Below, one piece after another: positions 25,523-40,300 of a DNA stretch of 64,000 nt; positions within the stretch are counted from its first letter, which is position 1, and each line of letters opens with the position of its first letter. The notes beneath the pieces were generated by a model. That model did no database searches and had not been told where the DNA came from. It worked only from the letters and a program-made list of their open reading frames with translations. The stretch is from Sipunculus nudus (Eukaryota > Annelida > Sipuncula > Golfingiida > Sipunculidae), in assembly GCA_026874595.1 (NCBI GenBank), contig CM049307.1, positions 58,904,870 to 58,968,869 of the forward strand. The letters run 5' to 3'. Both the position numbers and the translations under genes were made by a program.

Positions 25523-27188
25523 GGATAATAATTATAAATGGAGAGATGTTACAACAAGTACAAGAGTCTTGAAATAAATAAAAGTCACCAATGTTATATA
25601 CTGTTCATTTGGCACAGTGCACAAATATGTTTCTCAAAACAACCTAACAAGCAATACCACCTGTCTGTATGACAATAACATAGCAGACATATATTGTGTA
25701 ATACATACTGCAAAGGCAGGTCACCCATTTTAATGTAAACCAAATATAATTCATGTCAATAACTATACACATGTACATGTATTACTGTAGTGTTCTAATG
25801 ACTTCACCAGAAGTGATGTTTGGAACATAAGTCAATTCTAACATTAACTCGTGCAGACAAGCCTGTAGACTCTGATATAACTTGTACCAAGTCTTAAAAC
25901 TCTGACTCTTTTATACATCAAACAAACTAATAGACTCTAATAGCTTTCAGTTATTTTTTTTTTTTTTGCATTTATAACATTGCACTGTCATGAATATTCA
26001 TGAATGATATGAGCTATATGAATATTCATCATATGACACACAAAGATGAGGATGGGTGCACATGTGCAGGAGTATAACGTTTGCAAAACACTGAAATGTA
26101 TTAAAACCATTAAATACAGTGCAAATCATTGTGGCAGTGATTACATACAATGTGCTATACTAAACTGAAGTAGAGGTGAATAAACTTGTCAGACTTCTAT
26201 TTATCTGCACTTAACCTTGTTTAATCATAGATTTAGGAAGCACTACCTCTTTATGACACTTGGTTAACGAGGTGTGTCTTTACATGAAGGTCAGAAACAA
26301 TTTCTGTACAAACCATGTGTGATGGATCCTGTTCCTCAAGATTCCATAACGTGGAATTTCCTTATTTGTTATCAATTATTATTTTTTTGGCTGTCCTGAT
26401 ATGGACAATCAGCCACAATAAAAAAAAATCCATAATGTTAGTAAAACTCACGCACATACACTCTTCGTAGTTTTAATTTCCGACCGTATCAATAAGCACC
26501 GTCTGCAGACCAGGATGCTTGAAAATGTTTATGAACACCAGAGAGATGACAGACAGTGCATGTGATGGGACACTGTTGAGATCCTTGAGTTGAATTCAGC
26601 TGATGTCAGGAGAAAAGTGAAAGAGGTTCAAAACATCCAGTGCCACCAAATGCCACAACCTGGACTTACAACTTCCAATGATTTACAACCATTTGTTGTC
26701 ACATGATCCCTGTGGTCATGACTCAACCTCTTAGTCCTTGTCATGCATGCCAGTCCACTCACGACATGGTCAAAAGCTACAGCTACAAAAATTGTAAGTC
26801 CTACAGTTGAGTTTTACTAACGTTTATTTCATCTTCTCATGCTATATAAAGCATATCAAAACTAAAATAGGTGTTTCTGAATTGTTTTAAGGTATTTTGC
26901 ATACTTCAGTGCTTGTGGTGCTAATATACAAACCATGTACAAGTAATATGTAAACTACAAACAAGAGCCTTTAAGGAGCAGGACTTCTGTCTTTTCAGTA
27001 TTGTATATTTGTATATCAGTATATTTGCATTTATTTTTTAAATATAACAAGCTTACAAACAAATGTCTGCATAAAATAACAACAAACTTTCCCTCTCATT
27101 CATATTCTTGGTGCTACTATAAATAAATATTTAAATAAAATCTCTAACAAAGCATTTCATATAAAATCAATATTAGTGCAATAAGGCT
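25523..27188. other. Intergenic, nothing recognised
   Basis: AT-rich sequence with a poly-T run near 25950. TGAATATTCATGAATGATAT-type near-palindromes occur around 25990-26030. No gene recognised. Confidence 0.45.
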
Positions 27189-27472
27189 ACTTTCTGACTA
27201 TTTGGGTAACTCATTTTTTATATATTTTTTATATAATTAATCACATTTTTAACTAATGAAAAGTACACTATGCCCTTTAATATTTCTTCATTGTGACAAG
27301 ACCAAGGTAAAAGCGTAGTAAGTTTGAGAGACTTTCTGACTATTTGGGTAACTCATTTTTTATATATTTTTTATAGAATTAATCACATTTTTAACTAATG
27401 AAAAGTACACTATGCCCTTTAATATTTCTTCATTGTGACAAGACTGAGGTAAAAGCGTAGTAAGTTTGAGAG
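27189..27472. repeat. Tandem duplication, 142-bp unit, two copies
   Basis: 27189-27330 and 27331-27472 are nearly identical (both start ACTTTCTGACTATTTGGG and end GTAAGTTTGAGAG), differing at only a few bases. A recent local duplication. Confidence 0.9.
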
Positions 27473-28723
27473 ATTTCTCAGACTGACTTCCTTACAAGTT
27501 CAAAAGAGCCAATTTTTCCCTTTACTTCACCACAAGAGGGCATCACTAGCACAGGCAGGGTTAGTCGCTTACACAGACACACACTGTTACTCAGCAACTC
27601 CCATTGGGTCTGTAATTAGAAGTGATTTATTTCTCGAAACTTGAAAATTTAAAAGTCATATTTGGCATGCACAAGGAATTCCCTTCAGTGGACGGGGGCC
27701 AAGTACATATGTGTCAGGTATAACCTAGTGACAAGCAAACACAATGATCCAACTGGTTGTGACTAGCCATGTGCAGGACATTGGCTAGATGTACAATGAG
27801 GCCTAAAGCTTTAGCCAATAGGATTAATCAATATGTCTAACCAATCAGAGCCATGGTCTCATTCTCTGGTAACAAGCTCTCTTTAAGTGAACATGTGGCA
27901 GAGGCCAAAAAAGGGTAAAATTCCTCAAAATTATGTGGCAAAGCAATCTTGGCCTCAAGACAGCCACATTTACTCACACTTTACCAATGATCATTTGGGT
28001 TTTGCAGTATTAAAAAATATGAATAACAAATTGCTACAGACAACTATATATTCAGACTTGTTGGTCACTGCCTACAGTTCATGCTATAATTCATTTCACA
28101 ATTTTCATTGTGTAAACATATGCATCTAGAATTCAGCATATCAACATATTACAGCATATATATGACACTATTACAATGTACATGCTCTTTAATTAAAGTG
28201 TGATGGATTTCAAATAAAATAACTGCATAAACATATAATCAGCAGAAAAAATACCAATTGTTAGAAGGAAAAGAAAAGTGTTTTCCTGATCTACCATTAC
28301 AGGGTTCTGAAGCTAATATATTCAAGTGGCAGTAGGATTTGTATTGAAAATTCATCAGATCATTTTTTTCAGAAAAATTTTTATCCTTTGAGAATTATGA
28401 CTTTGTGCTAAATCCTGTTTTTAAAATATTTATAACAACATCACACCCCTGTAACCCCATAATATAATAAGTTCAGTTCTCGGCTGTCCAATTAACCAGA
28501 TACGCCTTTCACAAAGCAAATGCGAAAATAGTTTAAAACCATCTTCAATTGGCATTCAATAAGTATTGGGCATTCACATGGCAATCAAATGTCTCTGATT
28601 CACTTCTCCAACCCATATAAATCCACATTTGAATATGGATTAAAGCTGTTTTTAATGTAAAAAGAGCATTCACAAGGCAAATATTAGTCAAATCCATTTT
28701 TATCAAATCAAGCATGACTCCTT
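27473..28723. other. Intergenic, nothing recognised
   Basis: No exon or element ends recognised. The 80-codon open frame at 27887-28129 has no family I know. Confidence 0.45.
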
Positions 28724-28731
28724 CTACCATG

Positions 28732-29131
28732 TAGGGCTGAAACGGGTACAAAATTTTGGACTCGGGTACCCGATAGGCATTACCCGACTCGGACTCGAGT
28801 ACTTGTTACAATGGCAACGCTGTGAAGATAAAACGAACATCTGTTTACCAATGCAAAATATGCATAAATTTGACTTAGTGACGGCTTAACTTTATCGCAA
28901 CGAAGGAATAGATATATGTCATAACAAGACCTCGATTAATTTGACTAGCATATGTTTAGAGCCCTATGCCAGGCTACGACAATGGATAAATAATCCAACA
29001 GACTGTCCTAAAATTTGCAGTAATATACATATATGCATGTACATACAAGAGTACTCGAGTCCAAATCTTGGACTCGAGTACTCGGTAAGTATTACCCGGA
29101 CTCGAGTACTCGAGTACTCCTTTCAGCCCTA
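28732..29131. mobile_element. hAT-type MITE with 8-bp target duplication
   Basis: Termini TAGGGCTGAAA and TTTCAGCCCTA are perfect inverted repeats, and the flanks carry the identical octamer CTACCATG (28724-28731 and 29132-29139). TAGGG-type ends with 8-bp duplications are diagnostic of the hAT superfamily. The 400-base body has no transposase. Inside, both ends are rich in GACTCGAGTAC-type palindromes. Confidence 0.93.
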
Positions 29132-29139
29132 CTACCATG

Positions 29140-31390
29140 TCACATACAGTTAAGGGATTATATGTGGCATACTGTCCCATACAATGTCTTGTTTTGGGGT
29201 CAAGATGCCTCATGTACTTGACATTACAGCTTTGGACGAAACGGTTTAGATTAATTGCCATGTGAAAGCAACTAACTGGTTTCTGCAATCTGCATTGGCC
29301 AATTATTATTTATAAGGTCTTCAATGTGCAATATATTTCTGATTTCAAGATAAAAATAGATGATTAATATATGAACTTTTATATAGCCAAAAATCAAATT
29401 TCATGACTCAATGACTTTTTTGTACATTGCTACTGTATCAAAAACTTAAAATATCATATGTAAAATTCATTACCATTTAAAGTGTTTTTCTGGCATTAAG
29501 AGCTGGTGATAAGAGAGTAGGGTGTGTGAGGCAGTGTTCTGTGTCCAAATTTCATGTGGACCAGCTGACATCATTAAATGGTGGAGTGGCTGTCCTAAGA
29601 GTAGATTTCTGGTTATGACTTTAAAAAAGAAATCCACACTGTGACCAATATGACAGAAATCTTACAGTAATGTTTAGGATTAAGTGTCTTTGTAATTTTA
29701 TCCTTAAAAAACTCATGAAGCCTGACTCCAAGCTTAGTGGATCTTGTCCAATGCATGATAAATTTAACAAGTGATATTTTAGGATTCAGAAAATCTGGCC
29801 TTATATAAAACTTTGTAAATATGCAGGTACTTCTCACATCTCCTTACTGCCTTCAATGCCCTCTGACCTGGTCTTTAAATGAAAATTTGGGGTACACAAA
29901 ATTACATATGAATCAAGTTTAACTGAAACAACTGGCTAAGATATCAATTTGCAGTTTTGTTTTTTTTTTTTGGTGCTCCTTAACCATTGGTAATATATGT
30001 TCCCCCAAAATGATCTAAGACTGAAATGTATAAATATAAATGGTATCATATATTAAACAGAGTTTGTAAACAAGAGTTTGTAAAACCCTCTGTAAAATAT
30101 CTGAAAGGCTGAATTATAAGTAACCTTGCTACCACTTGCATAACACAGAGTTGACGTTATCATCAAAGCTTTTTTATTGCAAAATCACAAAAGTGTCCTA
30201 AGACCACACAGGTTTCCATAGCAACAGCATCAACACAGCCTCTGAAACCTGGAAACATCATCACCTTTCCCAAACTGGTCCCCTTGTTATCTTGGTCACA
30301 AATGCTAGTAGCCTGCACCAGGTGGGTATGCTTTCATCCCCATTAGTGTGTGTTTGAGTGTGTGTTTGTTCACAAAACAACTAATTCAATCATGAATGGA
30401 ATCTCATGAAATTTTCAGGGCTAAAATCAATTAGATTTTGGTGTGAATCTGGCACATGATCCAGAGTCAGGAACAACATCAGGGAAGATTCACAAATGTA
30501 CAGTCGCTGATGCATGAATGAGCCTGGGAATAAAGGCCAAATGAGTGAATGCAAAGAAGGTTTTGGGAGCAGCCCACAAAATGAAGGATTGAATTCCTAA
30601 GAATGCTGATTTCTAGTTTCAAAATGTTAAACAGGTTGCAAAGGTGTTAAAATGGTCTGTAATAAGTTAAGGGTAGGTTATTTATTTCTGTCTGTATTTG
30701 TTTCAAATACAGCAAATTACTTCCTTTTATTAGCGCTGTGAAGGAGGTCATGTTTATCACTTGTGTCTATTCGTTTGTTTGCTTGTTAGTTTGTAAATGA
30801 GCAGGATTTTACAGGAACTACTGAACCAATTTCCACAAACTCTGTAATGTTGTGGGGCATGGCTCAAGAATGGCCGTAATAATATTTCATTTTTTTGCAT
30901 ATCCTGGTAGACAGCTGGATCCAGTAGAAAAGTCTTGCATTGGCAGAGATGAATGCACTCTATTGAGTACCATTCTAGACTGAGCTTTTATTTGATGTCC
31001 AGCATTTGCAATTAAATTTGTACATTACTGTGCAGACTTGCATTTGAATTTTTGACCACAGAATAACTTGTCTGTTTCTGTATTTGACTCCATTGAACCT
31101 TAGCCTGAGCAAGAGCTATGATGACACATAATTTGTAGGTTATACACACCAGTAACTTAAAATACAGGAGCAACAACTCACAGTGATGAGATACTGATAA
31201 GCTTCACAAAATACACTCTCTCAGAATCTTTGGTTCAGTGGTCAGCACTGTGTGTAGAGAAGTAGCTCATCTGCTTGGAAAGTGGAATGCTCGGACATGT
31301 GACCTTGCCTGCCATATTGAAAGCCCAAGGGTAGGAGCCAGGTAGCTGGGCGAGGGTGGAGGGTAACCAAAATGATGAGAAAACCCCTTG
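29140..31390. other. 3' flank of STK19, intergenic
   Basis: No gene recognised. On the minus strand AATAAA (plus-strand TTTATT at 30987-30992) could be a distal STK19 polyadenylation signal. Stretches near 30300-30480 and 30740-30870 (for example ACTGAACCAATTTCCACAAA) read like dispersed repeats, but I cannot define their ends. Confidence 0.4.
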
Positions 31391-34300
31391 TCATTCTTGC
31401 AGTCGTAATAATTTTCCAGAAGTTGTGTCTGTGCTGAAATGAGAAAACAATAACAAGCAATACAATACAGAAAGCTTCCAACATTATTTTCTCACTGTCT
31501 TTCTTAGCAGGCATAAGAAGAAATTTTCCAAAACCCCCTACACATAAAAATACTCAACATTAGTTCAACAGTGAAATTCTAAGAGCCGTCCCTCTTTACG
31601 ATTTCTTTTGCAAGAAAAATGTCAAATTGTTTATACAAATATGAAAATATATTCAAATACAAATACCTCAAAATTTTTTCACAGAAAATAAGTTTAAATT
31701 ATAAACGACCTTTGTCAACTAATGTCATTTTTACCATGAGCAGTAAGCAGGTACTTGATAAGAAAGTTTTCATGATGCATGATAAAAAGAGGTAACTAGC
31801 AGCCACCTGAACCTAACCAGTTTCATATGTCAGAATTGAGGACACTTACCAGTTGACTAAGTCAGCACCAATTATGTCATGAATATAGAACTCCATCCCC
31901 AATTTTGCCACTTTTGGTAGTTTACGGCCTTCCAGCTCCTATAATGAAGAAAATGATGCATATGTAGAACTACTCTTTAATTAATACAAAAATGTTATGA
32001 TGTACTATTTTTTCTCTTGTGTGGTCCCCTGTGAACTTCATTAGAACAATGCAGGGCTTTCAGTAGGAAGAAAATTTGAAGAGTACAGGACACTTGGGCA
32101 AATATTTTTGGGAGTCATATCTGAGTTTAGAGAGTCCCAGGGTGAGACGATATGTGTCAAATTTTCAAGGGTTTTGTAAAAATTTAATCTTTTTTGTATT
32201 TTATGTAATTAACATATCATTATATGAATATATCTTGTGATTATATGAAATATAATTATATTACTGTGATAATTTTTCTGTCATGAATATTGCAGAACCG
32301 AGTGTCCATAAGAGATTTCTGGTGTGAGAGACGCTTAACCACCACCCCCCACCCCCCCCATCATCCCTGAAAGCCCTGCTTTGTCGACAATGATAAGCTG
32401 GATCTAAATGACATGTTGTTCACAAGTCAAATGAGACACATCCCTGAGTAAGTAACCTGTGACTTATTTAAGGCAAAACAGTTGTTACAATTCTACCAAC
32501 TGGACTGGTACAAATTTATCTGACAAGTTGATGAAAATACTGTTGTTGGCTTTTTGATCATGAGGGTTTTAATCTGCAATATTAACCAAAGACAGATAAT
32601 CACAAAAAATAAAACCTTTGTGAAAATGGCAAACTGCCAAAAAAAACTTTTCTTGTTAAGATAAAATTTCTTGGCAAGAAAATTTTTCTTCTGACAAGAA
32701 ATCTTCAAGAAAATTTGTCTTAATTTTCTTAAGACAACTTGTCAGAAGAAATATTTTCTTGACCAGTGTAAGACAAAACATTCTTACCGACTCTCAAAAA
32801 ATATTTTTTGTCATATGATATTTTTTAAAGAAAGAAATTTATTTTTGTTATGTGTAAGTACATGCACTATATGGATAAGTGATATTATTCCTTGCCATAA
32901 GATATCTTTTTCCAATAGCATAAAAAATTATTTCATTTGAAGAAAAATATTTTTCTAAGAAAAAGTGTCTTTTCCATAACAAAAAAAAGTTCTTGACCTG
33001 CTCCAAAGAAAAATTTTCTTGCTACAACATATTTTTTCTTATACCAGGAAATTAAAGGGAGTGGGGCAAGAAAATTGACTTTGTATTTTTGGCAGTGTGC
33101 CTCTTCTCTACAGGTGAACAGTCATTTATGCTCGAGCCTCATAGGTAATCATGTACATTATCATATCTGTAGTATCAAAAACGAAAGGCAAGGGTTTGAT
33201 ATTATAAAAAATAGTATATCTATTATATTATATTACTAACAGTTATGAAAAAGAATTTGATCCACTTATTCTATGCTTTGAATTCTCATCTTCTGCAAAT
33301 TCTTAATTAATATATATAATAATCTATGTATTCTGTCTAAGTTATGCTGTGCTAAGAAAACGGATCTGTCACAAAACAGTGAAACAGTGGAATATTCGTG
33401 AAATATTCAACTCTATTTGAGTGCAAACAAAGAATCCATGTCAAGAGTGACTGAAACACTTTTAATTTTATATTAATTAACAACTGAATTTATACGAGAG
33501 AGGAGTTCATTTATAAATACCAACCAGAAACCAACTTTGTGATCTTCACTGCTCTCAGACTATGCAGGATTTAGAGAAGATTATAAAGGAAAATCATTCT
33601 AGGCCCTTTATAATGACAACCAACTGACAATAACAACTAACACTTACATTTAATAAAATCTCCTTGTATTTACATTTCCTTATGATCTTGAGTAACGCTG
33701 TCCTTCCTCTCATTAATGTGTTAACAAACAGGCCAGCACTGGGGACAGACAGCCACCAGCTGGCCACATCTCTCACTGCCAGAACACCACAGTTTATTAG
33801 ATCTCTGAAAGATATACACAGATATTATCATCAGGAGACCAGTAGACCAGTTTATTAGGTCCCTAAACTACAAATGCTGTATATATCATTGACATAATAA
33901 CAGCGTATCAATTTATTAAATCTCTAAAAAAAAAATACAGTAAAATCCTGCCTGATGACCAACCTGCTGCGACTACCACCCCTGCAAAGATGACCACTTT
34001 TTTTGGTTCTCGACTAATGCAAATCATCATAAAAACTTCCCACTAACACCACCATCCTGCTAACACCACCACTTTGGCTTGTCCTGCAGGTGGTCGTGTA
34101 AGCAACATTTCACTGTACATATATACTATTAACAACAGAACAGAACAGAGTTTATTCAGGAAAAAGGCCTCAGGCCCAAAGTTCCAAACATTTCAACAAT
34201 AATTCAATCAAATAATTGCATTAGTAGAACATAAAGTAACAGTCTTATTATTCATTAATATATAATGCAACAAACACATATAACATGACTGCATACCTTA

Positions 34301-37300
34301 ATACACAATGTATCTATATTGCCATCATCAGTGAATATGTAACACATACTTTAACCATCTATTATTCTTCGTCTCCTCAAAAAGGAATAATATACATATG
34401 CAGCAACATTCATTATCTCAATATGATTGTCTAAATTGAATAATTTAATAAAATTTTGTTCACTTGGGTAATGTAAGTCTTGTCTAAAGTATTTTATCCT
34501 CAAATCATTATATAAAATACATTCTTGCATAAAGTGAGCTTCATCCTCAACAATATTGTATCCATGATGCAAACAATATTTACAGATCCTCTCTTCACGA
34601 GATATATCATTTTGACGACCTATTTCTATAGCCAATTCATGATTGGAGCATCAAAGTTTAGCAAGTGCTATGCGATGTTTCTTATTAGGAATACAATATA
34701 AATACTTTTCAAGAGTGAGCATAGATTTGAAAGCACCATAATAATATAATTTACTACACAACTCAATATCACTATGCCAGTTTTGAATAGCCATGTCTCT
34801 TATTTTAATTTCAAATTCTTTCAAAAAATTATTCATATCTCCAACATACTGTGCCATCCAAACATATCCAAAACCAGACTCAAACAGCAATGTTCTTACA
34901 TGAGATACCCAATTTGATTTACCACTGTTGTCTAAATTCATCAACAAACTGTACACTTGTTTCTGATACCTATGTTCTGGCATATACAGTAATTTAACCC
35001 AATACTTAACACAACGTAATAAACAAGTTACAAACAAAGGAAATCTGCCACAATCCCCTAATGCTGCTGCATTTGGAGTATTCTGGCCTACATTTAAAAT
35101 ATATTTACAAAATGTGTACTGCACTCTCTCTATAGTTTCTGATTTCTTAAAGCCCCATAATTCGCATCCATATATTAATACTGGTACTACCATTTGATCA
35201 AAAAGAAAAAAGAGATGTTTAGTACTAACATATTTACACTTTTTACTGAAATTTTTAATCATACATACAGCTTTGTTTGCTTGCAAAGCTTGCTGCTGTT
35301 GTGTTTTTGACCAGGATAATTTTGTTGAGAAAGTAATACCAAGATATCTATAGTATGGAACCACTTCTAACTGTTTACCATTTAAATACCATCTTTCAGC
35401 TTTTCGTAAAGGACCACCTTTTCTAAAAACCATAATTGTAGTTTTATCTGTATTAATTTTAAAACCATACTTTTCACAAAAATTGTGCAAGAGATTAATT
35501 TGTTGCTGAAGTCTACCTACAGTATCTGCACAATTAACCATATCATCTGCAAATAATAAAGTCATTATATTGGAAAGATTATCATTAACATATATCCCTT
35601 TACAATCACTTCTATGTAACATATTACAATACTCATTTATAAATAAGGAAAATAATAATGGACTTAACATGCAACCCTGCCTGGTATCTAATGAGCATAA
35701 GAAATAATCGGTATGACCACCGTCAGTTAATATACAAGACTGCATTTTTGAATACATTGATTTTATAACATTTAATATTTTACCATTTATACCTCGTTTC
35801 AATAAGACATACCAAAATAAATTATGTTGCACACAGTCAAAAGCTTTTGCAAAATCAATATATAAACAATAAAACCTTCCTTTTCTTTTAACTCAGTATT
35901 TCTGAACTAAAGCATGCAAGACATATGCTTGATCAATGGTAGAATACCCCTTTCTATAACCACCTTGAGACTTGGATAAAATATTCATTTCCTGCACATA
36001 CTGAGAGAGCCTTTATTCAAAACTTAAGTGAATATTTTTCCTGTAACATTCAATAATGATATCCCTCTATAATTACTAGGATCATTTAAAGGACCCTTCT
36101 TGTGTAGAGGAAATATGATTGCCTTACTCCATTCACCAGGGAATGATCCCTTATTGAAAACACTGTTAAACAAAGTATGTAATAAGGGCAAAATAATTTC
36201 TAAAAGTGACTTAATAATATCAACTTGTAGCCCATCTGGTCCAGGAGATTTACCACTTTGCATCTGGTTTACTGCATGTCTTATTTCAAATATCGTTATT
36301 TCATTGTTAAGGGACCCACATACAGACCCACTGTTATAATTATTTTCGAAGTATATGTTAGCCATAATGCAAAATTCTTCTTTAACATTGTTTTTATTTT
36401 CATTAAGCAAAATACTATTAACAACATGATAATGCAATGTCATACAACTCTGGTGCAGATCTGTAAATTTTTGTGAAATATGTTTATACCAATGACACGT
36501 TCATAAGGACCATTTTTCACAGTCCCAGGTACTCTCCCAAACAGAGACTAAGCGCTTTATTTATAAAACATGGATTGTAAAAATATTTATAATGACTAAA
36601 ACAGGAAGCTTCAATGACTCTAGAGGTCTAGCGTCTAGAGGTGAAGGACACCTGGAGAAAACCACCAATCTTGGATGGGCCACTAGAACCCACTCTCATA
36701 GCTACATAGGGGATCAAACCCAAGTTATCAGTGGAGGGAGGTGAGCATTTTACCCCTCAACTGTCTAGACCTGTTATTACCCAAGTGGTGATGAATACCT
36801 TTAATGTATAATTCTTAACCTGGCATAACTTCTGTTTTAAAGTCACTTCAATTCGTTGTAAAATTATGATAAGTAATGATAGTAGCACTTACGTTATTTC
36901 ATGGTCCTTGAATTTGAACTTTTGCATCACAGTCTCCTTGCTGAGGCTAATATCATTACACTGTGGCAAAACAACTGATATGAACTTCTCTGTAAAATAA
37001 AGATACAAATTAAATTTCAATAATGATTAGATTAAAATAAAAAAAATGACATGAAAAACAGCACAGACTGATATGGCTAAGCTTAAAAATATGAGATACA
37101 AAGCAAAAAGCTTTTCAGCGAAGAGCAGTTCCAAGGAAGCCAAGGTGTGTATTTTTTTTTAAAAGGACAGGCCCATGTGCTGTTGGTGGCACTGTCTGAT
37201 AAATGAGGATGAAAGTACAGTGAAACTCCTACTTGCGGACAACTCAGTAAGACGGACAACTCACTAATGCGGACACTAAATCTCAGTCCCTTCAATTATG

Positions 37301-40300
37301 CCTCTATATTATGTTTAACATAAACTCAGTAAAGCGGACAACTCACTATCCCAGACAACGGACAAACTTTCCGGTCCCGCAAGCATATTCCAGTACATAT
37401 CATGACCCTCTAAAGTGGACAGATATCGTGAGCTCTATTTTGTTCATATATGGTTAACCATTGGCATGTTATATGTAAATATACAGTATCGAAATTTTTG
37501 TTTATTTATGTGAATATGTTGATAACACAATCATTATTAAATTAAGATTGGCAGGTTAATTAGGAAAAATTAAGCTTTCAAATTGAAACAGCTTTTCATT
37601 CTACGAGACCACCATCAAAGATTGCCATTGGTACTTTGATAGGCGTCCGGCCCTGGGAGCCCTAATTATAGTTTGCAACAGTTTGCACTTTGTTTTGGTG
37701 AATGCGAGGTGAAGACTATCCTTTAACAAGTAATCATGCTGTCCGGATGCTGTCAATATTCAATCTTCAATATGCCAAGTGCAACCATCCATGAACTGCA
37801 GCTTGCTTAGAAGATGAAGCATGGTACGTCAAAGTGAAACTGCCGAGATTAGTTTGCAAGGCCTAGCTGATGTTTGTCTTTTTTTTAAATAATAATATTT
37901 TATTAATTGCAAGTGTATGTTTAAGATATTTTGAAAATGATTTATATCAAATTTATGTAACCTATTTCAAATTAGGTGTACATTTAATGAAATCATAGGA
38001 TATCAGAAACATTCAATGACGAATTGACGCAATATGCCAAACTCCTCTTAACAGGACGACTTACTAATACGGACAAAATCCTCCAGTCCCTTGAGTGTCT
38101 AGCTTAGGGGAGTTTCACTGTATTGCTGTGTGATCAGAATGATAAGATATCATCAAGACTTCTGGAGTTTAGGTTCTATATGCATGGGGCTACTATAAAT
38201 AACCTGGAAGTTAACTTTACTAATTTTACATGGATTGTACAACTACTTACAAAGACTAATATGAAGACTCCATGGCTAAGTAGTGTTTGGTAAGCTTTGC
38301 AGGTGAAGGACTAGGAGAAAATGATATACCTTGGCAGACCACTTTTTTGTGTGGCCTTCCCAAAGATGGGGGCTGGCAGTAACCAAATTATGCCAGACTT
38401 CCCTTAAAAAGCCAGAAAAATTCTGTTGTTCCAGTACTTCATTCAAACCATTAGTAAGTGTTTTGTTGTCATCTGCCACTCACCTGTAACCTTTTCGTCC
38501 GCTGAGCATTCTTTGGCAGAACTTCTGACGTGGTCAATATAATCATCTGTGAACACTATACTGTTAACCAGGGACTCTGTACCCAGTTTGAACACCTTGA
38601 TCTCTCCTCGATTCCTCAATTCGATCTGAGAGAGAAAGAAAAATATCATCAGAAAATTGAGAGTTATCAAATACATTTTACCATTTTGATCAATCTCATA
38701 TTCTTGTGGCCCATACGTACCTACACAGTGCTTTACCAAAATAACCTATATTTCAAAAGTTCAAAAGCTAAGAAATGGCTCTGTCCTTATTCCAACTGAA
38801 CAGTTCAGTACGACAAATCCGAATCTTTAACTAGTGACAATTTTTCCCTAATTACAAATTCATAACCAGTGTTTCTAATTTTCCTTTAGGTGCTACAAGT
38901 CAGCCAGGCCTGCATCATCGAAAAATTGCGAACAGGCCCCTGGTCAAAAGTTACAAGTCATTTATTTACATGTATTAATTTTTTTAAATATGACTATCTG
39001 CTTACTGTCTCAATTTTAAGATTTTATGGATAATAGTACATAATTTTTTTTAATTTACATAAATTAATTTTTTTAATTACCTTTTTTCCCATATAATTTG
39101 AAAAAGAAATTAATCTTTCAAAATCAACCACTGACCACACAGTTTGGACAAATTTTGAAGATAAACACAACAGTGCGGAGATCAATATTAGCCTTTAGAA
39201 AAGATTAAATGTTAAATGGTCCTCGCAGTAAAGCAGTGAATCTGCTTAACACAGAAAGTGCATCAAGGATCATGCTTTCACCACCCTTCACTGTTACGGA
39301 TGTATATTTTCAATCGTAAGCGAATAGTAAATATCTAGCAATAACTAGTCATATCTAATAAGTCAGTCATGTCTGCAATTGTGACCAGAACTGTATGCCC
39401 AACACCAATGTAGCCAAACTTGGGCAGGTGCTTATTACAAATACTGTACATGACTACTCACAGGCATTTGGTAAGCCGATGTTCCTTATAAGAAATCAGT
39501 GTAATGAATTTACAAACTAGTGTTCAGTAGGTTATAAAGTTGACTTAAGATCATTCACTTAAGAAATCAAGCACCCAAGATGTTGTGTTTTTATAAAGCA
39601 TGATAATTTTGTGTTTGACTGGGTAAACTTACTTACAATCTGTTTATCCACTGTGATTATAGTGACTTACAATCTGTTTGTCCACTGTGGTTCTGTAATT
39701 GACTAGGTATGACTTACGATCTGTTTATCAACTGTGGTTCTGTGTTTGACAAGGTATGACTTACGATCTGTTTGTCCACTGTGGTTCTGTGTCTGACTAG
39801 GTATGACTTAAGATCTGATCGTCCACTGTGGTTCCATGTCTGACTAGGTATGACTTACAATCTGTTTGTCCACCTTGGTTCTGTGTTTCACTAGGTATGA
39901 CTAACGATCTGTTTGTCCACTGTGGTTCTGTGTTTGACTACAGTGGAACCCCACAATTATGACCACCCTGGGGACTGAGCAAAGTGGTCGTAATTTGGGG
40001 GTGGTCGTATTTGTGAAACTCTTATTGTGGTCGCATATAACACGCTGATATTTAATGGGTATCAGAGTTTATCTATTGCATATCTTTAATGTGAATTTTA
40101 ACAAAATATTTTACTTAGCGGAGGACTCTTATTATGATTTTTTTTTGTGTGTAGCTGAACATATTTATTCATGATGAAAATTAATACACATGTACACATA
40201 CGTAGTGACTAATGATGAACAAATAATAACACTAAGGCAATACGATTACAACCTACTGAATGCATATTGAACATAATACGTGGCTGTCATATATTTAGCC

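Noticed and set aside
28974-29288. 104-codon minus-strand ORF
   Set aside because: Half of it is the palindromic arm of the hAT MITE.
36100-36476. Plus-strand ORFs of 79 and 72 codons
   Set aside because: They are antisense shadows of the minus-strand LINE reverse transcriptase.
36700-36770. A functional tRNA gene at the A/B-box-like sequences
   Set aside because: The segment does not fold into a full cloverleaf with a proper acceptor stem; a SINE head explains it better.
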